Positions 11,265 to 21,939 of a stretch of 64,000 bases of DNA are shown piece after piece (position 1 is the first letter of the stretch; every line of letters starts with the position of its first letter). The stretch is from Megalobrama amblycephala (taxonomy: Eukaryota; Chordata; Actinopteri; Cypriniformes; Xenocyprididae), in assembly GCF_018812025.1 (NCBI RefSeq), contig NC_063054.1:5050582-5114581 (forward strand), written 5' to 3'. The notes under the pieces are model-generated. The model did not search any database and was not told where the DNA came from. It worked only from the letters and a program-made list of their open reading frames with translations. Made by a program: the position numbers and the translations under genes.

Positions 11265-12350
11265 CAAATATCAATGTTCATAGTTGATGAACATCTGTTC
11301 GAACTTGAGGGGAAATTACTTCATAAATCCACTGAAAATCACCTTGACACTAGCTGGTGGTGAAAAAAGGGCTCAGAAAAGTTTTGAGTCAATTAGTTAT
11401 GAGAAAAGCTCTAGCATCATTTGTTTGCAGATGCCATTTGCTTATATTTTGTTATCTTATGCCATTCAGACATTTTTAACATGTCAAACGTGTCCCATCC
11501 CTTTGCATTTGTCTTTCTATATTAAGTCATATTCTTTAGGGCCAATCAAACAATGTATATTATATCCCATATGACAAAATTGCTTTCTCTTTATCCTCCT
11601 CCCCCCACTCATTTTTTTAACCTATGCCAGCAAGTTAGTGAATGCAGGATATCAGAAATTAATTTCCCTCATACCCCAAAGGAACTGCGTGCCCTGTGTT
11701 CAGTGACGGAATAACCTTTAGATCAGTATGCTAATCAGGCCAGAACCGACATAGCAACAGTTAACAAGGCTAAAGGCAGAAACGCACCTTTAGAAATAAT
11801 TACCCTGAAATAATTACTCCATGAATCAATCTGATATCCTCCCAACTCATTGCCTATAATGACACATGCTATTAATATATTCATATTTTGTAGCTGACTA
11901 GGTTTGTTGACCACATTTTACAAATGAATAATAAAGAAACATTGTATTTATTTATCTATCATAATTGCATTGAATTAATGAAAAACAAGGCAGAAGATTA
12001 ATCAAAAGATTTGAATATAATTAAATATTAAAAATGAATAACATTTTCTCAGATCTTGTGTAATTCATTATAATTAAATCTATTTAATTTAAATATTGCC
12101 AAATATATATTAAGCAATATTACTGATTTGACTGCACTGACACTGTTGAATGAAAACTGGACTGAATTGGACGATGACATCACTGTTTACTCTAGAGCCG
12201 CTTTATAGATTAACTCATTTCATAATTGATGAACTTTACACAGTTATCGAAACAAACTGAATCAACACTGAACTGAATAATGACTCTTTTCAGAGCTGCT
12301 GAATTGAACACTGTTCGCAACATTGAATCATTATTTTCTTGTTTATCACT
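11265..12350. other. No gene seen; unique, partly enhancer-like AT-rich block
   Basis: No repeat ends are visible. Between about 11640 and 11890 there are clustered TAAT-type words (aaataattaccctgaaataa, then ttactccatgaatcaatctg) in otherwise mixed-composition DNA, as often seen in conserved non-coding elements. This is inference from composition only. Confidence 0.35.
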
Positions 12351-12356
12351 GTAAAG

Positions 12357-12383
12357 ATCCATCCATCCATCCATCCATCCATC
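12357..12383. repeat. (ATCC)n microsatellite
   Basis: Six to seven tandem copies of the tetranucleotide atcc/tcca. Confidence 0.95.
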
Positions 12384-12401
12384 TAAAAAAAACTTGTCAG
12401 T

Positions 12402-12407
12402 TTTATT
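12402..12407 (-). terminator. AATAAA poly(A) signal downstream of the candidate exon
   Basis: The plus-strand text tttatt reads AATAAA on the minus strand, about 62 bp after the TGA of the candidate terminal exon. The hexamer is common in AT-rich DNA, so it counts only together with that exon. Confidence 0.35.
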
Positions 12408-12468
12408 AAGTGAAGCGTGTCATACACATCCCTGCTGTTTTTTCTTTCTCAGATTGTAACATCTAGCA

Positions 12469-12556
12469 TCAGAAGGCAGAGTGTTTCGGCCCCTGGGGGC
12501 CCTGCTGAGGAATGGAGAGGGACTGGGCTGAGAGGACGTCCTTGAGAGCAGCACAG
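12469..12556 (-). CDS. Candidate terminal coding exon of an unidentified host gene (partial)
   Basis: Read on the minus strand, a strong acceptor (a long pyrimidine tract ending tttttcacag, last base 12557) precedes an open frame of 28 codons with one leading base, then TGA at 12471-12469. The peptide contains AALKDVLSAQSLSIPQQ and ends GPKHSAF. The segment is much richer in G+C than its surroundings and shows no repeat ends. AATAAA on the same strand lies at 12407-12402, about 62 bp past the stop. Acceptor, open frame, stop and poly(A) signal in order support a last exon; upstream exons would be at higher coordinates or outside the window. I do not recognise the protein. A second minus-strand frame through the same exon is also open, so the reading frame is not certain. 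Confidence 0.4.
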
Positions 12557-12950
12557 CTGTGAAAAAGAGGAAAAGAAAAAGATGTCCAAATCCAATTAAG
12601 TCTGAGTATCACCACCCACATCTGGGACTGAAAAAAAAAGAAGACGAAAAATAAATTTGTATTACTAAAAAAAAAAAGGGTATATGTGCATTAATTGCTT
12701 GTATGTAAGTGATGTGAATGCGTAGACACATGCAGTTCAACATGTACTCCAAGATACCCTTCACATCACCCCATAGTGCACTATGAAGTGGACCATCTGT
12801 GAGATTCCAAATAGTATAGGGAGTGTACAAGTTCAGTCAAAAGGGCACTGCAAATGCCATATGGAACAAGCGTACATCGATAAGTCACTTCAGGCTTTCT
12901 ACACGGTAGTTTGTGAATTTTAAGTGCACAAGATCTGATGGTTAGGTTGC

Positions 12951-13140
12951 TCTTTATTTTAAGGTGTCTTTGTTACAGTGTATTTACACCAATAAGTATA
13001 GTGAGTAATATTAATTAATAACATGTACTTACTAGGGTTATAGGGTTTGGGCTTGGTTTACAATTAGTTGCTTGTAATTAATATAATTTAGTGTTACTAC
13101 CCTAAATGCATGTAACAGGTGTAACAAGGTGTTACAGATG
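12951..13140. mobile_element. Miniature element of the 'ctttattttaaggtgtc' family, copy 1
   Basis: Starts tctttattttaaggtgtc, contains gttacagtgtatttacac and acatgtacttactag, and ends gtaacaaggtgttacag. The same order of words occurs at 29699-29886, and left-end fragments at 41133-41185. The ends are roughly inverted (ttgttaca/tgtaacaa). Non-coding. Confidence 0.65.
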
Positions 13141-13616
13141 GTTACAGTGGATCAAGTAATTTATTTTCATATTAAACATTGCAACAGTAAGCCATAATAA
13201 AAATGAATCTGCTTAGTGTATATGAAATACATAGATATATTTTTTAATAGAAAAAGTGATATCACATATATATCATACAAATATTAAGCTTACACATTTT
13301 CCTAATCCAATGCGGTGTTTGTTAATATTTTGACTTCATATTTTGTTTTCATTTTAATTTTAACGTTTTTTTTTTTTAATTGTCCTGTGTTTTTATCATT
13401 TTTATTAGCTTTTGTTTTTTTGATATCTAAATATGTCTGTATATTTCAGTTTATTACGTTTTAAGGTTATTAAATAAGAAGTTTTAGTTTTTAGTTTTAA
13501 CTTATTTACTTGTAGTTATTATTGTACTTCAACCAAATAAAAGAATAATGTTATAAAAGAAATGTTGCCTTGGCGACTATGAAATTATTTATAGGTTTTT
13601 ATATATTTTATATTAT
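13141..13616. other. No gene seen; very AT-rich
   Basis: T-runs and attt words dominate; no repeat end or open frame that I can support. Confidence 0.5.
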
Positions 13617-13842
13617 TTGGGGTCGGTAAGCTTTTTTTTCTCTCTCTCTCTCTCTGAAAGATGTCTCTTTTGCTCAACAAAGCTGAGTTTATTTGGTGAA
13701 AAATACAGTAATTGTGTAATACATAATTACAATTTAATATAACTGTTATATTAAACATTAAATATATATTTAATTTATTCATGTGATTGCAATATTTTAA
13801 GCAGCCATTACTCCAGTCTTCTGTGTCACATGATCCTTCAGA
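13617..13842. repeat. Dispersed repeat 'ggggtcggtaag...cacatgatccttcag'
   Basis: Begins tttggggtcggtaag, passes through a (CT)n tract, aaaatacagtaat, gcagccattactccagtctt and ctgtgtcacatgatccttca. The same blocks, with different decay, occur split across 26303-26456 and 27688-27795. Non-coding, family unnamed here. Confidence 0.7.
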
Positions 13843-14895
13843 ACAAGGACTGTGTTATTCTACTACACACGTGACACGAGCATGTACGTTTACACAGAAA
13901 TTAGATGCCATGTTTATTATAAAACAACTAAAACTGCATATACTGTATGAACACAAGTGTATGTCTTTGCCATTTCTTAAGGTCAGGATATAAACTTTGG
14001 CAAACTGCAGCAAAGGAAAGGAACAGCTGGGAGGAAAGATGGTTGTCTGTCCTCATCTGGTTTATATTGTGCATGTGTTTGTGAGAGAGGGATATGTCTC
14101 ATTACACAGATGGCTGTTTAAGAGATAACACACCTGTGTAAGCATTTTAAAGTGGATGGGTTTGGTTGTGAGTATGCAAGTGTGTTTATTATCTATTTGT
14201 GTCTGAATCCCTTTGGTCCACTGACTTGAGAAATGCTTATGATAGCTCGATAATTTACAGGAACAGGTGGATGTAAGTATGCATGCGATTGCGTTTTTGC
14301 AGTTGTGTGTGTATTCAGTGAGTAAGTGCCAAGGCTTGGTGATATATTGTATATGTACAATATATTAACTCTTTTCTCTGCATTGACGAGATTTTCCATC
14401 ATTTGTGACACAACACTGCCCCTCCATTGATTGAGTTTTTCTCCATGTTTTACTTGCTAAATGGTAAGGGGTGCTGTTAATGTTCTTCTAAAATTGTACA
14501 GCATCCTGACGCCATTTTGAATTGCGTTCAACTTCATCAATGGACAAGGTAAGTTTATTTGGACAGAGGGAGCGAGTCTACTCAATATGGACATTTCAGA
14601 CAGATCCACAGACCACAATGCACCATGACTGTGATGTCACAGCAAGATCCTACTCAATTCACACACAACTCTAGTGTATGATATTGAAGTTATCTTGACC
14701 TTTAAACACATTAATACTTCTGGCTACCTTTAAGCTGACTGTTTCTTACACAGTTATAGTTTATTGTATTATCATTGGCCCCCCAAGACCCCGCCTGCCC
14801 AAGCATACATGCAGGCCTATAGAATAGCGTGTAAAGCAAATTCATATAAGGAAAAATCAAGGGTTCCTCCAGTAATGGGCACTCGTGCAACTTAA
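13843..14895. other. No gene seen; unique sequence
   Basis: No supported repeat ends. Short open frames on both strands lack domains. A 37-bp stretch at about 14862-14894 (agggttcctccagtaatggg, then cactcgtgcaactt) recurs at about 15338-15376. Confidence 0.45.
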
Positions 14896-15249
14896 AGGTG
14901 CCATAGAACGTGTTTTCAAAAGCTTCTTACACAGAATAAGGCAGTTGTGTGTTTATTAGTCATGTTTAATCAATCAAAGCATTTCACTCTTATGTTTATT
15001 CAGCTACAGCAATTGTATGATGCCCATAGGGATTTCCTGGAATGACATGTGTTACAATACCTACTTCTGTGGCAGAGGCATATTTGGAGTTTCTGCACGA
15101 GAGCGCCCTCTGGCTTTCAGATTGAGAAGCATTTACTACTGATCACAGAGCCATACAGCTCTGACAAGCTGCGCATTAAATAATCACAGCCTTTGCCAAA
15201 TTGTGTGCGATAAAATTTGTGATAAATTGCGATATATCATGCAGCCCTA
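14896..15249. mobile_element. Fragments of DNA elements: TTAA-type end and hAT-like end
   Basis: TTAA at 14892-14895 is followed by aggtgccatagaacg, identical in type to the right ends of the AGGTGCC family elsewhere in the window, but the similarity stops after about 30 bp and no partner end is seen. At 15215-15249 the text gataaattgcgatatatcat, then gcagccctaa, resembles the end of hAT-like elements from fish. Boundaries are uncertain. Confidence 0.4.
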
Positions 15250-15707
15250 ATTGTAACATCACAATAGCAACTTACAGTGCTCGCACTTAATTTACCCTCA
15301 AGCGATCAAGGGCTTAGGACGTCTATTTAAAATCATTGCAAGGGTTCCGCCTGTAGTGGGCACTCTTGCAACTTAAGCAAATGACGTGCATCCAAGTGAA
15401 CAAGATGTAGGGAAGTTAGTGAGAAAGGGTATAAAAAAGTGGACTTAAACGCAGCCCAGAAGGAATAGAAGTTGTTTACGCACAAGTAAGCCAAAAAGAT
15501 CACCAAACATTCAACAGCATATAAATCAAAACTGCCTAAAGTTACAGAATGAAATGTTAAACCCACGAAGAGGTATAAGAATGTGCAAGCTTTGGTGGTG
15601 TTAACTTAATCTACTCAATCTATGCTCAATCATCATTCTGAATCCGATCCAGACAAAAAAAAACAACAACAAAAAAACAGGTTTTTATTTATTTTTTATT
15701 TATTTAT
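15250..15707. other. No gene seen
   Basis: Holds the second copy of the 37-bp direct repeat (about 15338-15376) and an A-rich stretch at 15655-15680 leading into tttatt repeats. A 77-codon minus-strand open frame has no domain. Confidence 0.45.
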
Positions 15708-15711
15708 TTAA

Positions 15712-16643
15712 AGGTGCCCTAGAATTAAAAATTGAATTTACCTTGGCATAGTTAAATAACAAGGGTTCAGTACATGGAAATGACATACAGTGAGTCTCAA
15801 ACACCGTTGTTTCCTCCTTCTTATATAAATCTCATTTGTTTAAAAGACAAATGAAGAACAGCCGAATCTCAACATAACACCCATAACACCGATTGTTACA
15901 TAACAGTTGGGATCATTAATATGCACGCCCCCAATATTTGCATATGCCAGCTCATGTTCAAGGCATTACACAAGGGCAGGACATCTGGATGTGCACAGCT
16001 GAATCATCAGACTAGGTAAGCAAGCAAGGACAATAGCGAAAAATGGCAGATGGAGCAATAATAACTGACATGATCCATGATATCATGATATTTTTAGTGA
16101 TATTTGTAAATTGTCTTTCTAAATGTTTCGTTAGCATGTTGCTAATGTACTGTTAAATGTGGTTAAAGTTACCATTGTTTCTTACTGTATTCACGGAGAC
16201 AAGACTGTCGTTATTTTCATTTGTTAAACACTTGCAGTCTGTATAATTCATAAACACAACTTCATTCTTTATAAGAATCCAACAGTGTGTAATGTTAGCT
16301 TTAGCCACGGAGCATACTATCAAATCCAAATAAATACTATACTTACGCGAATTGGACATGCTGCATGACGAACACTTTGTAAAGATCCATTTTGAGGGTT
16401 ATATTAGCTGTGTGATCTTTGTTTATGCATTGTTTAAGGCAAGCGCGAGCTCCGTGGGCAGAGAGCACGAGAATTTAAAGGGGCCGCAGCCTAAATCGGC
16501 TCATATTTAATGATGCCCCAAAATAGGGCAGTTAACAAAATTAATTAAAACAAAAAAAATCTATGGGGTATTTTGAGCTGAAACTCCACAGGGGACACCT
16601 TAGACTTATATTACATCTTTTAAAAAGACGTTCTATGGCACCT
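15712..16643 (+). mobile_element. TTAA-flanked AGGTGCC element, copy A (full length)
   Basis: TTAA at 15708-15711 and 16644-16647 flank ends aggtgccctagaa and, in reverse complement, aggtgccatagaa (12 of 13). Contains tgttacataacagttggg, atgcacgcccccaatatttg, a subterminal cattgtttcctcc block, and near the right end ccccaaaatagggcagttaa and ggtattttgagctgaaac. 932 bp, non-coding. Copies B, C and D are at 27851, 30006 and 46507. Confidence 0.85.
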
Positions 16644-16647
16644 TTAA

Positions 16648-18401
16648 CAGGGACATTGCACAATACATATATTGTACAGACCAGAGATAGCTACAAGCTG
16701 TGCTGTTTGATTGAGCCCAAATTGTTATGCAGTAAGTAAAATGGGAAAATTCATTTTTAAAAAATTGAAATTTAACCACATTCAAGTGTTGATAAAAAAG
16801 AATGAAAAAAGGTAGGATTTTTCCCCTTCTTTTTTAAAGCAGAGGCTCTGTTCTTTCTTTTTATATATTGACTGTTTACATATTCAGTAACATATTCTGG
16901 AGGCCATGAAAGATTTGTGAATATGATCAAAAATGACTGACTGGCAACTAAGAAAACACTGGCAGGGAAAGAGTTAAAGAATATACTGTTTTGTTTGGAA
17001 AAATATCTAGATATAACCATTTTAGCTCTTTTACCCATCCCCACTGAGCACTTAAAATTTGTCAAAAATATGTTTCAGTTGCTATTTGCTCTTAATGGAT
17101 CCTGGAATGCATTTCGCATGTCAGCATGCAATCTGAGACACAATAGCCAGTGCTCTCTGCATGTGTGTTTATCAGAATAATAAAGCTGTGAGGTGACGTT
17201 AGTCTGATTTGCCTGAATCGGAACCCAGCAATCAAAACCCCCGGACAAGACTGCTGACAGACTACGCACAAATCATTTACGTGCTGAACATTTAACGCTC
17301 AACACAATGGCATCCAACAGCATGAGAAATGGGGAGGCAAAAGAAAAAGAAAAAAGGAAATAGCATTTTTACACAATTTGCCTGAAATTGTTTACCACAA
17401 TTCATGATTGCTATCCATCCCACTGATTCAAAAATATAACACTGAAAAAACGAGAAAAGTTAAGGTTAGACTTCCACAGCTTGGCAGAAAATCATTTAGC
17501 ATCATGCACAGTGTGTGACCTCTCTGACACGCTGTCAAACCTTAGAACAAGTCATAATGACAAACCTCAGTGAATTGTAATATGTTTTGTAACAGCAATC
17601 ATTGCAAAGTGTCATATAAAATCCACATGCTGTTTTTTTGTCCTGTGTATCTGTACGAGGCAAACCATGACATTCAAATTTATAGCCTTGTGTCTGACTA
17701 TACCAACTAGATATATAGGATCACATACAGAGAATGCTGCACTAAATTTATATTAACAGTTCATTTGAACAAATTATTGATGTCAACAGGAAGAGTGGTG
17801 TAGTGATTAAAGTCACAATGGAATCAAAATTGATTATCTTATTTTTTATTAAATGTTGCAGTATTTATTGTAATCTGTACACGTCATTTAGTTTGTTTTT
17901 TAATTAATTTGGCCCCATAATCTAAATAACTTCCCTTCCAACTTACAACTACATCACTTCTCTGATGATGTGTTTACTGGTGGGACAACCTGTCACTCAT
18001 AAGATCGACCAATAGCAAGCCACAACCATCTAATCCATTCCCCACGGACAAAATCAAGCCCCACCCTACATTTTTCCTTGTTCGAAAAGTGTCCATTGGA
18101 CGCACACTTCAGAATCTCACTGGAAGAAGTAGGTCATCCGGGTACTTTTTGCCTACTGTTTATGAATACTGTAAATTCAGTCATACTACTCTTTTCACAT
18201 ACTGTGTGCAATTTTGGATGCTGTTAATTGTAGATCCCACTGGTGCTAATAGTCAAAGTCTTACAGTGCTTTGGGGAAATGCAGCCCAGATTTGTTCATG
18301 ACCACCAGATCTTTTTGATGAACAAAATAAATGACTCTTATGGCTAGTTTCAGTTCTTAAAAGTATGACACTTATGAACGGGTTCTTTAAGACCCCCAGG
18401 C
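16648..18401. other. No gene seen; largely unique
   Basis: About 1.75 kb with no repeat ends I can identify. The part at 17040-17280 has more balanced composition, with gcatgtcagcatgc and several short open frames on both strands, but no splice-bounded coding segment that I can support. Confidence 0.45.
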
Positions 18402-18405
18402 TTAA

Positions 18406-19191
18406 AGGGTTAGTTCACCCAAAAATGAAAATTCTGTCATTTATTACTCACCCTCATGCCGTTCCACACCCGTAAGACCTTTGTTAATCTTCTGAATGCA
18501 AATTAAGATATTTTTGTTGAAATCCGATGGCTCCGTGAGGCCTGCATAGCCAGCAATGACATTTCCTCTCTCAAGATCCATTAATGTACTAAAAAACATA
18601 TTTAAATTGGTTCATGTGAGTACCGTGGTTCAATATTAATATTATAAAGCATCAAGAATATTTTTGGTGTGCCAAAAAAACAAAATAATGACTTACATAG
18701 TGATGCCCGATTTCAAAACACTGCTTCGGGAAGCTTCGGAGCATAATGAATCAGTGTATCAACTCATCATTCGGATCGCGTGTCAAACCGCCAAACTGCT
18801 GAAATCATGTGACTTTGGCGCTCCGAAATGCTGATTCAACACGCTGATTCATTACTCTCCGAAGCTTCCTGAAGCAGTGTTTTGAAATCGGCCATCACTA
18901 TATAAGTTGTTATTTTGTTTTTTTGGCACACCAAAAATATTCTCGTTACTTTATAATATTAATATTTAACCACTGTACTCACATGAACTGATTTAAACAT
19001 TTTTTTAGTACCTTTATGGATCTTGAGAGAGGAAATGTCATTGCTGGCTATGCAGGCCTCACTGAGCCATCGGATTTCAACAAAAATATCTTAATTTGTT
19101 TTCCGAAGATTAACGAAGGTCTTACGGGTGTGGAACGACATGAGGGTGAGTAATAAATGACATTATTTTCATTTTTGGGTGAACTAACCCT
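18406..19191. mobile_element. Long-inverted-repeat (foldback) element, copy 1
   Basis: TTAA at 18402-18405 and 19192-19195 flank a 786-bp element whose left arm (starting agggttagttcacccaaaaa) is nearly the reverse complement of its right arm (ending gggtgaactaaccct). Arms are about 350-380 bp each around a short centre near 18790-18810. Blocks such as gacatttcctctctcaagat recur inverted at 19021-19040. Non-coding; the ends resemble Angel-type miniature elements of zebrafish. Confidence 0.85.
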
Positions 19192-19195
19192 TTAA

Positions 19196-19740
19196 GCCCT
19201 TTCACAGAAATTGATTTCAAAACACTGCTTCATGAAGCATCGAAGCTTTACGAATCTTTTGTTTCGAATCAGTGGTTCGGAGCGTGTATTAAACTGCCAA
19301 AGTCACGCCCCCCCAGTGGAGAACCATTGAAATTTCAAAACACTTATGTTTCGTTTACTGAAATCACGTGACTTTGGCAGTTTGATACACGCTCCGAACC
19401 ACTGATTCAAAACAAAAGATTTGTAAAGCTTCAAAGCTGTTTTGAAATCACCCATCACTAGATATTGTTGAATAAAGTCGTTATTTTTTTATTTATTTAT
19501 TTTTTGGCGCTTCATAACATTAAGGCTGAACCACTGTAGTCACATGAACTGTTTTAAATATGTTTTTAGTACCATTCTGGGCATCTGAAAGTGTTAATTA
19601 TCTTGCTGGCAATGGAGGCCTCACTGAGCCATTGGATTTTATCCATAATATCTTAATTTGTGTTCCGGAGATGAACAAAGGTCTTATGGGTGTGGAACAA
19701 CATGAGGGTGAGTAATTAATGACAGAATTTTTGGGTTTAA
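19196..19740. mobile_element. Second, half copy of the same foldback family
   Basis: Immediately after copy 1. It has the centre (tttcaaaacactgcttcatg, then gtttgatacacgctccga) and a right arm with catgagggtgagtaattaat, but no left arm. It is closer to the copy at 59562-60170 than to copy 1, so it is a separate insertion or a deleted copy, not a tandem duplicate. Confidence 0.7.
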
Positions 19741-20585
19741 ACCTAGTCCTGGGGTGCATGCTGAGCTATTTTAATTGAAAGCAACTTAAAGAAAGTTTAC
19801 AAAGACATGAAGAATTGTTAAGGAATTGAACTACTGTAGAAACGTTGAATTCCTTACAATTCCCATCTCCATTCAGCATGGCTTATTCAATCAGAATTTT
19901 GCGCCAGAACTATCCCTTTAATCATTCAAAATGTTTAAAACCCTGAAAACACAAGACCTTCAGTTCTTTCTATCAAATCTGTCGTTTGTTGATGATCTCT
20001 CATCATAACTCCCCAGAAATGCTTGCAATGCCACGCATCTGCTCGAGGGGCCTTTTTCTATCTGTATCTATTTTTCTCTCTCCTCCCATCCAACTGATTC
20101 TCTCTTTTTTCTCTCATCTGTCCTTGAATAACATCAGATCTGTTGTTTAACCATAAAAACATTAAACACAAGTGCACACTGGGAGCAGACTGCTCTAATT
20201 AGTAAATGCATATACAAACATGGACAGTGCATTCTGAGACCAGAAGGCTTTAATTAATATATACACAAATGCCAAGGCCTGAGTGTCTCCAGATCCCCAG
20301 CCCTCCTCAAAATATCACTGCCAAAATATTTATCAATGCAGACCTCCATGGCCTGCCATGGCCAGGAATAATCAGATAATAAAAAGCTTAGAGTAGATGC
20401 AGTTTGTTCCAGAACCATTACAGCCACATGCCAGAAGGTCTGGAGACTGAGCAACATCCGTGAGACAGAGTAACATCAGATCATTGAGGACGCACCACTG
20501 GCAAGGATATTTACTAGACAGTAAATATACAAAATAACATTATTCCAGCTATTTAATTCAATCCGTCCATCTATGGTCTTACTCA
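19741..20585. other. No gene seen; unique sequence
   Basis: No repeat ends. The stretch 20190-20510 has balanced composition with TAAT words (ggctttaattaatatatac) and a 67-codon minus-strand frame lacking splice context. It may be a conserved non-coding segment; this is a guess from composition. Confidence 0.4.
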
Positions 20586-20599
20586 AATGATGTTCAATT

Positions 20600-20885
20600 C
20601 AACTAAACTCTTGACTTCAGTTCAGTTCAACTCAGCTCATTTTTGTTCATCTCTTCTTTTGTCTTTGATTCAATTCAACTCAACTCAGTTATGTTCATCT
20701 CTTCTTTTGTCTTTGATTCAAACAGACTCAACTCAACCCAACACAGTTTTATTCATCTCATCTCTTGTCTTCAGTTTAGTCCAACTCAACTCAGTTATGT
20801 TCATCTCTTCTTTTGTCTTTGATTCAAATCAACTCAACTCAACTCAACTCAGTTTTGTTCATTTCTTCTCTTTGTTCTGTTTTAC
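20600..20885. repeat. Minisatellite, about 48-60 bp unit
   Basis: About five imperfect copies of a unit containing gttcatctcttcttttgtct, then ttgattcaa and caactcaactcag. The unbroken frame across it is a by-product of the repeat. Confidence 0.85.
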
Positions 20886-21606
20886 TCTTCAGGTCTCTAT
20901 TGTTGCAAAACCTGCAAATCAGACCTGAGCAATTAGCTTATGCAATAGAACTGTAAATAAAAAAATAAAATGTGTTTAAGAGTTTGCACTTCAGAAGTAC
21001 TGATGCAACCTTTTGTTTGGTGCAGGGGGTCGGCAGCCACACGAAGGGAAAATCATAGAAGCCTGCACCTCCAGTCTCGCATATGGATCTGTGTGCTAGC
21101 ACAGGTTATAATCCACAGTTTAATAGTATTTATAGCTCCTCCTAACAAAACAAAACGGCTGTGTGACCATGAGGAACGATTACCTCAAAATGTACGTCCA
21201 TATGCAAATACACCTCTTTAGCTACTGTCACATGCCAGTGATTATCTCATGTCATAGGTTGTCGACCCTTGGTTTAGTGGCTTTCAAAATAACTTTTAAC
21301 AGCAGTTGCTTCTTTGATCATAAGATAGTCTAAAAATGTAGAAACTAATGGTTACTATAGAGCTGCAAAGAGATGAAGAAAAAAGTGACATGCAATTTTT
21401 TGGATAATGGGATACACATAGATTAATGTGTCAAATCAATTTTAATTATTTTTTTTTTTAACAGATTTAAAACCAGAAAATAATGGCATATTCATTATGT
21501 CTCCTGATCTTCCTGGGAGAAGAAAGCACAACTCTAATTTCTCAAAGTGAACCACAATTAACATTTTGTAAAATGTTTTATCCAACATTAAGCTAGACAA
21601 AGGTAG
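20886..21606. other. No gene seen
   Basis: Includes a moderately GC-rich part (20995-21220) with an open frame of 83 codons but no recognisable domain and no convincing splice donor, then AT-rich sequence. Confidence 0.4.
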
Positions 21607-21808
21607 GGGTTACACTTTATTTTGATTGTCTACTTTAAACATTCTACTAAGTAACTTTGCAACTACAACAAACTCTCAGAGTATTAGTAGACCGTTAGGT
21701 TAGGTATTAGGGATCGGGTAGTAAAATAAGTTGGCATGAGGTTGCTAAGTTACTTACAGTCAGTCTAATGTCTGATAGGGAGAATCAAAATTGTGTTAGC
21801 AGACCCTT
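21607..21808. mobile_element. Miniature element related to 'ggttacactttattttgat' repeats
   Basis: Starts ggttacactttattttgatt, contains aagtaactttgcaactacaa, tagtagaccgttaggttag and gttgctaagttacttacagt, the last being a rough inverted match to the second block. I recall this pattern from fish miniature elements. Right boundary uncertain. Confidence 0.5.
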
Positions 21809-21939
21809 CAGCTTTTTATTTTATTTTATTTTTTTAAAGTTGCCAGCCACCGAACACCAACACTTAAATGTGAGTAGGTTTCATAAACAAAAAGCGGAGA
21901 AAACTGCATTTTTGTCCAAGACAACATGTGTGTAAGAAA

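Noticed and set aside
20587..20928. 113-codon Ser/Leu-rich open frame
   Set aside because: Translation of the 48-60-bp minisatellite.
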